In this document: positions 8,987-16,575 of the stretch, one piece after another | Numbering within the stretch: position 1 is the first letter of the stretch | Layout of the letters: each line of letters opens with the position of its first letter | NCBI RefSeq assembly: GCF_004614195.1 | Contig: NZ_SPUM01000102.1 | Location: 33,720-97,719 of the forward strand | Reading direction: 5' to 3' | DNA: 64,000 bases | DNA from: Massilia horti | GTDB taxonomy: Bacteria; Pseudomonadota; Gammaproteobacteria; Burkholderiales; Burkholderiaceae_D | The notes under the pieces: model-generated | What the model was told of the DNA's origin: nothing | The model's database searches: none | What the model saw: only the letters and a program-made list of their open reading frames with translations | Translations under genes and position numbers: made by a program

Positions 8987-9616
8987 TTAGCGGCGACGGC
9001 GCGCCGCAAAGCCAAGCAGCGTTATTCCTGCAAGCATCAGGCTATAGGTTCCCGGCTCGGGCACCGGGGCGGCCATCGCAAGCGTCACGTTATTGGCGGT
9101 AGGCCAGTAGGTCCCCAGGCTCGTCAGGGTGACGCTTTGCAGCGGCGCATCGGAGGTGAAACCAAGGAAGCTGCCCGTGGTCGTATTGTCCAGCGTGTAG
9201 GTTGCCGTCGTCCCATCCATTGCGGTCAGCGTCACGCTGGTGTTCGGCGTGAACTGTCCATTGACGTCGGTGCCGAAGAAATTGCCGCCGAAAGCGGTAA
9301 CGCCGCCCGAGAACCCGGAAAATACGATGGGATCGAAGAGACTGTTGTTCGACAGCCAGCGGTCGCCCGGCACCCCGGCTCCGTACAGGCCGTTCTCCGA
9401 GCTGACGGTGTACGAATACGCGCCCGCCATACGGCTCATGGGCGAGTCGTAGTACATGATGGACAAGTCGTTGTAAGTGTCGACACCCGGGGCCGTCACG
9501 GCCGAGTTGAACGCGCTCTGGCTGGTGTAGATCGTTATGTCAGCCTGGGCGGCGGTGGCGGCCAGCAGCATGGCCGCCAGGGCGAGCGATTTGAGCGAAA
9601 GCAATTGGGTATTCAT
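8987..9616 (-). CDS. PEP-CTERM sorting domain protein (copy 1)
   Basis: A secreted protein of 209 residues: Sec signal (MNTQLLSLKSLALAAMLLAA, cleavage near AQA), a beta-rich body and a C-terminal PEP-CTERM sorting signal (VPEPGTYSLML, a hydrophobic helix, then RRRR). The tail is recognised by exosortase EpsH/XrtA-type systems, which process exported proteins at the membrane. The start at 9616 is chosen because it gives a clean signal peptide; a longer in-frame ATG at 9745 adds non-signal sequence. It is a paralogue of the next gene, including the block GGVTAFGGNFFG and the final YWPTANN motif. Function of the body is unknown. No exosortase gene lies in the window. Confidence 0.88.
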   Translation of the reverse strand: MNTQLLSLKSLALAAMLLAATAAQADITIYTSQSAFNSAVTAPGVDTYNDLSIMYYDSPMSRMAGAYSYTVSSENGLYGAGVPGDRWLSNNSLFDPIVFSGFSGGVTAFGGNFFGTDVNGQFTPNTSVTLTAMDGTTATYTLDNTTTGSFLGFTSDAPLQSVTLTSLGTYWPTANNVTLAMAAPVPEPGTYSLMLAGITLLGFAARRRR

Positions 9617-9808
9617 GATGCACTCCTGTGATGATTTCGACTGGAACGGGGGGCTTGCCGGACCAGTAGATATCAGTTCCACAACAGTTGCAATCCGAAT
9701 AATCTTGAATACTTGATACTTTGCGCTGAATAAATCAATCGTCAAGTTGCCCGCATTATTTCGCCAGCGAGAGGGAATTGCCGCGGCGGGTGCCGCGGCC
9801 GATGCAGC

Positions 9809-10465
9809 TTAGCGGACCATTCGGCGGCGGCGCGCTGCATAGCCAAGCGCCGCCACGCCCCCCAGCAGCAGGCTAAAGGTTCCGGGCTCGGGCACGTTCG
9901 CGGGCACCTCGGTCACGCCAAGCGTCAGGTTGTTGGCGGTGGGCCAATAGGTGCCCCCGCTGGTGAGGGTGACGCTCGCCAGCGGCGAATCGAACACGAA
10001 GCCAAGGAAGCTGTTCATGGTCGTGTTGTTGATTGTGTAGCTGATCGAATTGCCATAGCCATCCAACGCGAGCAGCGTCACGCTGGTATTGGGCATGTAC
10101 ATACCATTGATGTCCGAGCCGAAGAAATTGCCACCGAAAGCGGTCACGCCGCCCGAGAACCCGGAAAACACGATCGGGTCAAGGAGATTGTTGTTCGACA
10201 GCCAGTGGTCGCCGGGCAACCCGGCGCCGTACAGGTCATTAACCGAGCTGACTGTGTACGAGTAGGCGCCCGCAGTGCGGCTCATGGGCGAAGTGTAGCG
10301 CATGACGGAGAGGTCGTCGAAGGTATCCACGCCCGGGGCCGAGATGGCCGCGTTGAATGCGCTCTGACTGGTATAGAACGTGATGCCAGCCTGCGCGGCC
10401 GTGGCGCTCAGCAGCAGCATCGCGGCCAGGACGAGTGGCTTAAGCGAAAGCAATTTATTATTCAT
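9809..10465 (-). CDS. PEP-CTERM sorting domain protein (copy 2)
   Basis: A paralogue of the preceding PEP-CTERM protein, 218 residues. It has a Sec signal (MNNKLLSLKPLVLAAMLLLS, cleavage near AQA), the same start of the mature region (TFYTSQSAFNAAI), the same GVTAFGGNFFG block and a PEP-CTERM tail (VPEPGTFSLLLGG, hydrophobic helix, RRRRMVR). Exported and probably exosortase-processed. The two copies lie head to tail with 192 bases between them and each has its own upstream region, so they may be expressed separately. The body matches no enzyme family I know. Confidence 0.88.
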   Translation of the reverse strand: MNNKLLSLKPLVLAAMLLLSATAAQAGITFYTSQSAFNAAISAPGVDTFDDLSVMRYTSPMSRTAGAYSYTVSSVNDLYGAGLPGDHWLSNNNLLDPIVFSGFSGGVTAFGGNFFGSDINGMYMPNTSVTLLALDGYGNSISYTINNTTMNSFLGFVFDSPLASVTLTSGGTYWPTANNLTLGVTEVPANVPEPGTFSLLLGGVAALGYAARRRRMVR

Positions 10466-10633
10466 TAGACAACTCCTGTTATGATGTTAGTTAGAAAGGT
10501 TAGTTACCTGTCTAGTTAATAACATTTTCACAATAGTTGCAATCGAAATAATCTTTTGTGCTTGCTGCTTCCGGTTGGATAAAGCTATCGGCAAATTGCC
10601 AGCAATTTGCCGCCGCGCGCCCTGGCCCCCTCT

Positions 10634-12895
10634 TCAAGCCCCCGGATGGTACTTGCGCTCGAGCTGCTTTTCGATGTCTTCCTTGTAGAACAACACGTCC
10701 TTGAACTCGCCCCGGCTGTACATCTCGCCCTGGTCGTTAAAATGCGCAGACTTCGGATCACCGCTCTCGCCACCGGCAAGGATGCTCTTGGCGCGCACGC
10801 GCGGGCCGAACTCGACCACGGCCACGAAGCTGTTACCGCGATCCCCGTAAATCCGCTTGGTGGTCTGCTTGGCGACCATGCCGAATGAAGCCAGCGAGCC
10901 CCAGACGGCCGAGGTGAAGGCCACCGGATAGCTCGGCTTGGCATCGTCGTATTTCTGGTCGACGGCGCCGCTGATGCGCTGGAAGCGGTTGATCTCTCCC
11001 CATGGCGTCTGCCATGTCCCGAAATCGGCCTTGAGCTTGTCCGACGCCCGCGCCAGCGAATCGAGACGCTCCTGCGCACTCAAGCTCTCGGTGACGAAAT
11101 CCACCGCCGGCCGCCCCGCCGCGCGTGCGCGTGCGGCGGCATGCGCGACCATGTCCTGCCCCCAGTAGACCGCCAGCGATGTCGGCACCGAGCTGGTGGC
11201 AAAGCGCAGGTCCCAGCCACGTAGCGCCGCCACCTGCTCGGCCAGTCGGGCCTTGAGCGGATCGCTCTCCGGCAGCGCCTCCCAGTCCTTGACCAGCGCC
11301 GGCACCAGCGGCTCGAACGCGGTCAGGTAGCTGTCGTAGGCGGTGGCGATCAGGCTGTCGAGCGTCAGATCCTTTGCGTCCTTCAGCACGCGCATCGCGT
11401 GGATGCCGCGCGCGTTCTCGGGCAGCGACCACATGTAAGCCGGATAGTCCTTCAGCTTCGGGCTGCTCGCGCCCGAGGCGCTGAACGGCCAATTGTTGGT
11501 ATTGGAGATGTAGCCGCTGGCCGGATTGAACAGGGTGATCGTCTCCTTGATATCGTGCAGGCCCTTCCACTCGGTGGCCGGGTTGCTGCCGTCGACAGGT
11601 CGGGCCCAATCGAAGCGCGCATCGCGTTTGGGAATGAAGTTCCCGTGAAAGTAGGCGATGTTGCCGTCAGCGTCCGCGTAGACCGTATTGTTCGACGAGT
11701 TGGTACGCAGCTCCATCGCCTTGTAGAACGCCGCATAGTTCTTCGCCTTGGTGCGGGTGTAGGACTGCGTCAGCGCCTTCATCGGCTCGTCCATCATTTT
11801 CACCGACACCCACTTGCCGTCCGCCTCGCGCACTACCGGCCCGTGATGCGTGAAGTAGGCGGTGACCGTCTTGCTGGCCATGCCGCCGTCCGCGGTCTTG
11901 TACGGCAGCGTGATCGGCACCGCACGCATCGGGCGTTCCTCATTGCCGTACTTGTAGAAGTACTTGCCGTTCTTTTCAAAAACGGTCTCGAGGTATTCGT
12001 CGATCACATCGCCCCCGCCCGAGGTATGCATCCACCCTGCCCGTTCATTGAAGCCCTGGTAAACGAAGAACTGGCCCCAGGTCACCGCGCCGTAGGCGTT
12101 CAGGCCCTCGTCGCTGACCACATGGATCTCGGGACGGAAATAGAAGGAGGTGTGCGGATTAATGAGCAGGAGCGGATGCCCGGACGCCGACAGCTTGGGC
12201 GCGATCGCAAAGCCGTTCGAGCCGGTCGGCTCGGCGTCGAAGCCCTTGCTGTTGTCGGCCAAAGCCAGGTCGAAGCGGTTACCGACAGACTCCAGCAGCG
12301 CCACCTCGTTGCGCTTGCCGTAGAAGGCCTGGAGCTGCTTGAGGTCGATCGACTCGATATCGCCGCCAATGCTACCCTCGCTGAAAGCCAATGCCATCCA
12401 CGGCTCGAAATGCGTGATCAGCTTCGGTTTGACCTCTGGGTGCGTATGCAGGTAAAAGTTCAAGCCATCGGCGAAGGCCACCATCAGCGCTTGAAGCCAT
12501 TCGGGGCTGGCCGCGTATTTGGCTTTCATCGCCTCCGGCTGGATGTACATCTTCATGCGCAGGTCGCGCCAGATCTCCTTCTCGCCCTCCACTTCGGCCA
12601 GGCGTCCCATCGCGTTGATGTAATTGAGCTCGACGCGGTTGAAGTCGTCCTCCGCCTGCGCATACAGCATGCCGAACACGGCGTCGGCATCCGATTTACC
12701 GAATATGTGCGGGATGCCCCACTTGTCGCGCATGATCGTCACGCGCTGCGCGGTCTTCTGCCAGCGCGCCAGTTCAGTCGCGTTGACGGCGCTTGCCTTG
12801 GCCGGCGCGGCAGCTTGCGCGGCCTGTGGTGGCAGCATGGCGCCAAGCGTGGCGCAGCCCAGGACAGTCGAGGCAATCAGGCGGGATGTGAACAT
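10634..12895 (-). CDS. Penicillin acylase family protein (Ntn hydrolase)
   Basis: A periplasmic amidohydrolase precursor of 753 residues. A Sec signal ends near AQA (residues 25-29). The alpha-chain region begins with VTIMRDKWGIPHIFG, the typical opening of the acylase/aculeacin-A-acylase family. The autocatalytic nucleophile is Ser226 in TGSNGFAIAP, where the precursor is cleaved to expose the beta-chain N-terminus; the oxyanion/metal motif NPHTSFYFRPEIHVVSDEG follows. These enzymes cleave amides such as penicillins, N-acyl-homoserine lactones or lipopeptides; the sequence alone does not settle which. The start is preceded by GAAGGAGAC. The ParB-like gene ends 27 bases upstream, so the two may be co-transcribed. 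Confidence 0.92.
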   Translation of the reverse strand: MFTSRLIASTVLGCATLGAMLPPQAAQAAAPAKASAVNATELARWQKTAQRVTIMRDKWGIPHIFGKSDADAVFGMLYAQAEDDFNRVELNYINAMGRLAEVEGEKEIWRDLRMKMYIQPEAMKAKYAASPEWLQALMVAFADGLNFYLHTHPEVKPKLITHFEPWMALAFSEGSIGGDIESIDLKQLQAFYGKRNEVALLESVGNRFDLALADNSKGFDAEPTGSNGFAIAPKLSASGHPLLLINPHTSFYFRPEIHVVSDEGLNAYGAVTWGQFFVYQGFNERAGWMHTSGGGDVIDEYLETVFEKNGKYFYKYGNEERPMRAVPITLPYKTADGGMASKTVTAYFTHHGPVVREADGKWVSVKMMDEPMKALTQSYTRTKAKNYAAFYKAMELRTNSSNNTVYADADGNIAYFHGNFIPKRDARFDWARPVDGSNPATEWKGLHDIKETITLFNPASGYISNTNNWPFSASGASSPKLKDYPAYMWSLPENARGIHAMRVLKDAKDLTLDSLIATAYDSYLTAFEPLVPALVKDWEALPESDPLKARLAEQVAALRGWDLRFATSSVPTSLAVYWGQDMVAHAAARARAAGRPAVDFVTESLSAQERLDSLARASDKLKADFGTWQTPWGEINRFQRISGAVDQKYDDAKPSYPVAFTSAVWGSLASFGMVAKQTTKRIYGDRGNSFVAVVEFGPRVRAKSILAGGESGDPKSAHFNDQGEMYSRGEFKDVLFYKEDIEKQLERKYHPGA

Positions 12896-12922
12896 CGGGA
12901 GTCTCCTTCGTGGGGATTGTTG

Positions 12923-13714
12923 TTATAGCTGCCCGCCGCCGATCGCGGCCAGGCGCTGCTTGAGCACTTCGTTTTCGGTGAGCAGGGTCGCAACGCGATC
13001 CTTCAATGCCGCGATCTCGGCGCGCAACCGCGCCGCTTCGTCGGCCGGATCGGCTGGCGGGGTCTCCTTGCGCGGACGGGCCGCGGCCTTCTGTTCGCGC
13101 ACCTGGCGCGCGGCCTGCTGCAGCTCCTTGCGTCCACCCGCCACCGCCGCAATCTGCACCGATTCCGGCAACTGCGCCACGTTGGCGGCGGCGTTGATGG
13201 AAATGGTCCCGGCGCGCACGGCATCGACCAGCTGCGGCGTGGCTGCCTTCTGGATGCGCTCGATCTGGCTGATCGTATTGGTCGAAACCCGCGCGGCGCG
13301 CGCCACGTCTTCGCGCGTATTCCACGGCGGCGCGAAGGGGGCCGACTGATCGTCCTCGGTCTGCAATTCGGCGTCTTTTTTCTGGACGACGCGCGCCGAC
13401 ATGATTTCCTTCTTACGCAGGGCCATCATCCCGCGCTGGAAATCCGTCACGCTGCGCCGCGCCAGCTGGTTATCGATCATCCACAGCTTCACGTCTTCAA
13501 TCGAATTAAAGCTGTTGTTCTGCACCGTTCGGAATTCGATGCCGTGCTGTTTGCAAATCGCGTATCGGTTATGACCGTCGATCAGCACGTCGCCCCAGAG
13601 AATCAGCGCTTCGCGGCAGCCTTCGGCCAGCAAACTGCGCTCGAGCGCCTCATGTTCGGCAGGCGTCAGCGCATCGATGAAGTCCCGCAGTTCCTCGTTA
13701 ATCGTGATGTTCAA
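12923..13714 (-). CDS. ParB/Srx-fold N-terminal domain protein, DNA-binding
   Basis: The ParB-like domain (about residues 1-80) contains VLIDGHNRYAICKQHGIEF, the motif of the ParB/sulfiredoxin fold. It is followed by a helix-turn-helix-like segment (TREDVARAARVSTNTISQIE), a basic Ala/Arg-rich linker and a C-terminal leucine-zipper-like coil (RAEIAALKDRVATLLTENEV). I prefer a TTG start at 13714: AAGGA lies six bases upstream, and the product then begins NITINEELRDFIDALTPAE, as family members do. An ATG at 13756 gives a 14-residue extension with a poor ribosome site. Without a ParA partner it is unlikely to be a partition protein; a standalone regulator is more likely. Confidence 0.8.
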   Translation of the reverse strand: MNITINEELRDFIDALTPAEHEALERSLLAEGCREALILWGDVLIDGHNRYAICKQHGIEFRTVQNNSFNSIEDVKLWMIDNQLARRSVTDFQRGMMALRKKEIMSARVVQKKDAELQTEDDQSAPFAPPWNTREDVARAARVSTNTISQIERIQKAATPQLVDAVRAGTISINAAANVAQLPESVQIAAVAGGRKELQQAARQVREQKAAARPRKETPPADPADEAARLRAEIAALKDRVATLLTENEVLKQRLAAIGGGQL

Positions 13715-13858
13715 TTCTTGTCCTTGCACTTCCTGTTGCGCCAGGCTCCGGCGCATCGCACCGAATGCTACACCATTCACGGCCCCAGCCAAAGCAGTAA
13801 GTTGACGATTTAACCACATTAAATTAGGCTGGGAATCTTTGAATCTCGCGCCGTGCCC

Positions 13859-14635
13859 ATGAACGCAGCAAAAACTGTCACCGTACCGCCTGCCGCCATA
13901 CCGCCCCTGCGCCTTGCCCTCGTGTTCGCGGTATTGTTCATCGCGTACCAATTGCCCGAAGGGCTGGGCCTGCGGCTGCTGCACAGCGCCCCGGTCAATG
14001 CAGCGCTGATGCTGGCGTTCTTTCCGGTCGCCTGGCTCTGCGGACGCGCGCTCGGGTTTCGCGGATTCGATGCCTGGTACATGGGCCTCAGGCCCGGCTG
14101 GGTCGGGCTGCTCGCGGCTACGTTCGCGCTTGCGTGCGCAGCCAAGGCAGTGGCGCTCGGGCTGGGATCGGGACTGGGGATTTATCGCGTCGCATCAAGC
14201 GGGCTCGGTGCGGAGCAGGTGTTGATGGCGGCTCTTATGATGCTGCCATATACGTTCATTCCATCGGTGGCTGAGGACATCGTCACGCGGGGGTTCCTGC
14301 TACGCGCGTTTCCACGGCTGGGACAGCGCTGGCTGTTCGTCTTGGCATCAAGCGCGTTGTATGTGGCGAACCATATCTATCGGTATGCGGACGGGCCGCT
14401 CGAATTGGCCAGGCTGTTCGCGTTCGGCCTGGCATATGGCGCCGGGATTTACTACAGCCGCTCATTGTGGGCCGCGATCGGACTGCACTGGGGCTGGAAC
14501 TTCGCGGGGCAGTTCAGCGACAGCGTGATCTCGAACGATCTCATCGCACCGACGCAGGGGCCGCTCGTGTCGATTGCGGCGCACCTGTTGATGCTGGGTG
14601 TAGTCGTGCTCGTGGCACGCGCGCGCCGCGCATAA
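13859..14635 (+). CDS. CPBP family intramembrane metalloprotease
   Basis: A polytopic membrane protein of about 258 residues with seven to eight hydrophobic segments. The CPBP/Abi signature is recognisable: motif 1 SVAEDIVTRGFLLRAF (Glu-Asp in place of the usual Glu-Glu, then Arg), motif 2 LYVANHIYRY with a His, and motif 3 GLHWGWNF with His and Asn. In type II CAAX-protease homologues these residues form the active site, so it may be active despite the Glu-to-Asp change. A GTG six bases upstream (13853) is an alternative start. Divergent from the ParB-like gene. Substrate unknown. Confidence 0.82.
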   Translation: MNAAKTVTVPPAAIPPLRLALVFAVLFIAYQLPEGLGLRLLHSAPVNAALMLAFFPVAWLCGRALGFRGFDAWYMGLRPGWVGLLAATFALACAAKAVALGLGSGLGIYRVASSGLGAEQVLMAALMMLPYTFIPSVAEDIVTRGFLLRAFPRLGQRWLFVLASSALYVANHIYRYADGPLELARLFAFGLAYGAGIYYSRSLWAAIGLHWGWNFAGQFSDSVISNDLIAPTQGPLVSIAAHLLMLGVVVLVARARRA

Positions 14636-14639
14636 ACGC

Positions 14640-14726
14640 TGGTGCCCGGAGCCGGAATCGAACCGGCACGCCATTGCTGGCACGGGATTTTAAGTCCCGG
14701 GTGTCTACCAGTTTCACCATCCGGGC
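14640..14726 (-). tRNA. tRNA-Leu (anticodon UAA)
   Basis: Minus strand, 87 bases including an encoded CCA. The acceptor stem GCCCGGA pairs with TCCGGGC, the D arm has TGGTGAAACTGGTAGACAC, the anticodon loop is ACTTAAAAT (UAA), there is a long variable arm as in class II tRNAs, and the T arm has GGTTCGATTCC. It sits between the CPBP gene and the effector end of the T6SS locus; no integrase or attachment repeat is visible beside it. Confidence 0.96.
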
Positions 14727-14838
14727 AGCCGCGAGATTCTAGCACAGAGCGGGGTACTGTAGGGTCAGCCTTGCAATATTGCGCCTGAACGGATTCCAGC
14801 GGATGAGGCAGACAGGTAAGCCACAAAGGCAGCCATAA

Positions 14839-15105
14839 CTATTGCCCGCCAAAGTTTTCCGAAGTAGCGATCAAAACGGCGCCGCAAGTCGTCTTATGCC
14901 CTTCATAAGCAACGGCAATGCCGTCGATGGTATGGTGTCGATCGCCTTCGGCAATCTTGCAGTTGTCATGTCCCTTGATGGGACAACTGCATGGGTCCCC
15001 GACGCGAGCGACAGGGATACCGTCGATCGTAAAGTGTTTTGCACTCACGCTCACGACCTGGCCACCATGCGACGTGGAGTCGCCGAGACGAATCACATTG
15101 CGCAT
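14839..15105 (-). CDS. PAAR domain protein (T6SS spike tip)
   Basis: A small PAAR protein of 88 residues that would cap the VgrG trimer and sharpen the T6SS spike. It has MRNVIRLGDSTSHGG at the N-terminus, VARVGDPCSCPIKGHDNC in the middle and AYEGHKTTCGA near the end, giving the His and Cys ligands for the tip zinc. It is the last gene of the minus-strand run vgrG, lipase effector, immunity lipoprotein, PAAR, and lies four bases after the immunity gene. No effector domain is fused to it. Confidence 0.9.
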   Translation of the reverse strand: MRNVIRLGDSTSHGGQVVSVSAKHFTIDGIPVARVGDPCSCPIKGHDNCKIAEGDRHHTIDGIAVAYEGHKTTCGAVLIATSENFGGQ

Positions 15106-15108
15106 CGG

Positions 15109-16575
15109 TCATCCTTTTGTTCCTGACGAGGTATCTTCGCCGGGTTTGCCTTCGGTCGCGCCGCCTGAGACACCTTGAGAAGCTTGTGCGATTTTTGATG
15201 TCTGTGTCACCGCGTCAGCAGCGGGCGGATCACCGTATTCAACCAGCTTCCACACCGTCGCCGTCCGGTAAGAGGGCCGTTCCCCCTTGAGCTTTTGCCA
15301 CACGGACGGTTCGCCATGCGATATCACATGCGGCATCCGCTCGCCGGCCTTGAAATGCTGGCGCTGGTCACCTTCCGATTCACTGGCCTGCCACCAGCCT
15401 GTCTGTGGGCAAATGCGTCCGGTTGCAGCAAGTTCCCCAAGTGGGCGATGCGGCGGCGAGTCAGCTTGGCTGGTCTTTGCCGGGGTGGCAACTGTTGGGC
15501 GCACGCGGATGGAGCTGGTGATTTTGTCCCATACCGCGATAGCCTCTTCGTCGGTAAGGCTGGCTTTGGCCGCGCCAGCTGCGTTGTCGGCTACGCCAGT
15601 CTGAAACTGGATATCTGCGTAGGGCTTGTACAGGTCTCGCGGGACACCGACAAATTTCATGCGGAAGTCGTGATGGGCACGTGAGCGCTCTTCATCCGGT
15701 GAACGCATAAGCACCTCGTATCCAGTCTGCCAATCATGTATCTGGCGCGGGCTTTCGCGCAAGAATTTGGTATCGGCAAGCGCCTTCTTCGATTCTGGAC
15801 TTTTCGCACCGGCTCTCACACGATTGAACTGTCTCTCAAGAGAGTCGTCTTCTGGGTTGTAGGGGTTTGCGGGGGCGACATAAATCGAAAGATGCGTGTC
15901 AGGAAATTCCTTCAAACGGAAGCCGATGCGAATGTGTTCCATAGGAAGCTCCTTATCGGGCTCCGACTTGTCGGACAGGAAAGCGTATTCAACGCAATTT
16001 CCTGGTTCCGTGGGTATTTCAGTTTCACTGTGTTGCCGAAGACGCCGAGCGATGCTAATAATTTCAGCTATAGTTTCATCTTTTTCGTCACTCAAAGGAC
16101 GGGATTCGATGACAACACCATCATCGTTCAATCGAAAGTATCCATTTATTTTGAGCCCATTAACAGCAGTAAAACCTTCGTATCCAGTAACGATTTTTCC
16201 TTGCGGCTGCACCACATTATCCTCTGAGATAAACAGAGGAATATAATTGTGGTATATCGCCTTCTCGCCCTTTAGTTCATCAATGAACTTTTGCGCAAAC
16301 TCTTTCACTTGATCCACACCTTTAGGATAGATGCGTACGCCAAGTGAAACGTCAGCATTTCCCCACACGACTGTTGCGGATTCCGGCACATCGACTAAAA
16401 ACCGCCCGAAGCAAACGGTTTTTGTTTTATCGAATAAGGGTTTCAGGCGTGGCGTAAGTTCAGTCATGTTCGGCGTCTTCCATTCTTTTGGATTCCGGTC
16501 GCATGCGACAAGCATCAGCGTGGCAGCGGCGAGGCAAACAAGGCAAAAGCGCGGTATTGTTGTCATATGAAACAT
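15109..16575 (-). CDS. Tli4-like T6SS immunity lipoprotein
   Basis: A lipoprotein precursor of 488 residues: signal peptide with lipobox LVAC at about residues 22-25, so it should be anchored facing the periplasm. The segment VCFGRFLVDVPESATVVWG is the hallmark of the Tli4 N-terminal domain. The C-terminal domain has the pattern RICPQTGWWQASE, then KAGERMPHVI and VWQKLKGE, which I recognise from Tle4 immunity proteins. It directly follows and overlaps the lipase gene by 13 bases, as expected for a protector of the cell's own membranes. The start at 16575 is supported by GAGG five bases upstream; an ATGA start at 16566 is the alternative. Base composition is clearly AT-richer than the flanking genes. 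Confidence 0.82.
   Translation of the reverse strand: MFHMTTIPRFCLVCLAAATLMLVACDRNPKEWKTPNMTELTPRLKPLFDKTKTVCFGRFLVDVPESATVVWGNADVSLGVRIYPKGVDQVKEFAQKFIDELKGEKAIYHNYIPLFISEDNVVQPQGKIVTGYEGFTAVNGLKINGYFRLNDDGVVIESRPLSDEKDETIAEIISIARRLRQHSETEIPTEPGNCVEYAFLSDKSEPDKELPMEHIRIGFRLKEFPDTHLSIYVAPANPYNPEDDSLERQFNRVRAGAKSPESKKALADTKFLRESPRQIHDWQTGYEVLMRSPDEERSRAHHDFRMKFVGVPRDLYKPYADIQFQTGVADNAAGAAKASLTDEEAIAVWDKITSSIRVRPTVATPAKTSQADSPPHRPLGELAATGRICPQTGWWQASESEGDQRQHFKAGERMPHVISHGEPSVWQKLKGERPSYRTATVWKLVEYGDPPAADAVTQTSKIAQASQGVSGGATEGKPGEDTSSGTKG

Larger units (their letters stand above)
8987..10545 (-). repeat. Tandem gene duplication including upstream sequence
   Basis: The genes 8987-9616 and 9809-10465 are tandem paralogues. 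Their upstream regions also match: on the minus strand both carry GATTGCAACT, then TTGTG, then an AT-rich block (about 9675-9700 and 10520-10545). The duplicated unit therefore included the control region. Confidence 0.6.

Noticed and set aside
12923..13714. Chromosome or plasmid partition locus (parAB) or replication origin
   Set aside because: There is no ParA, DnaA boxes or parS-like palindrome near, and the protein has an unusual domain order.
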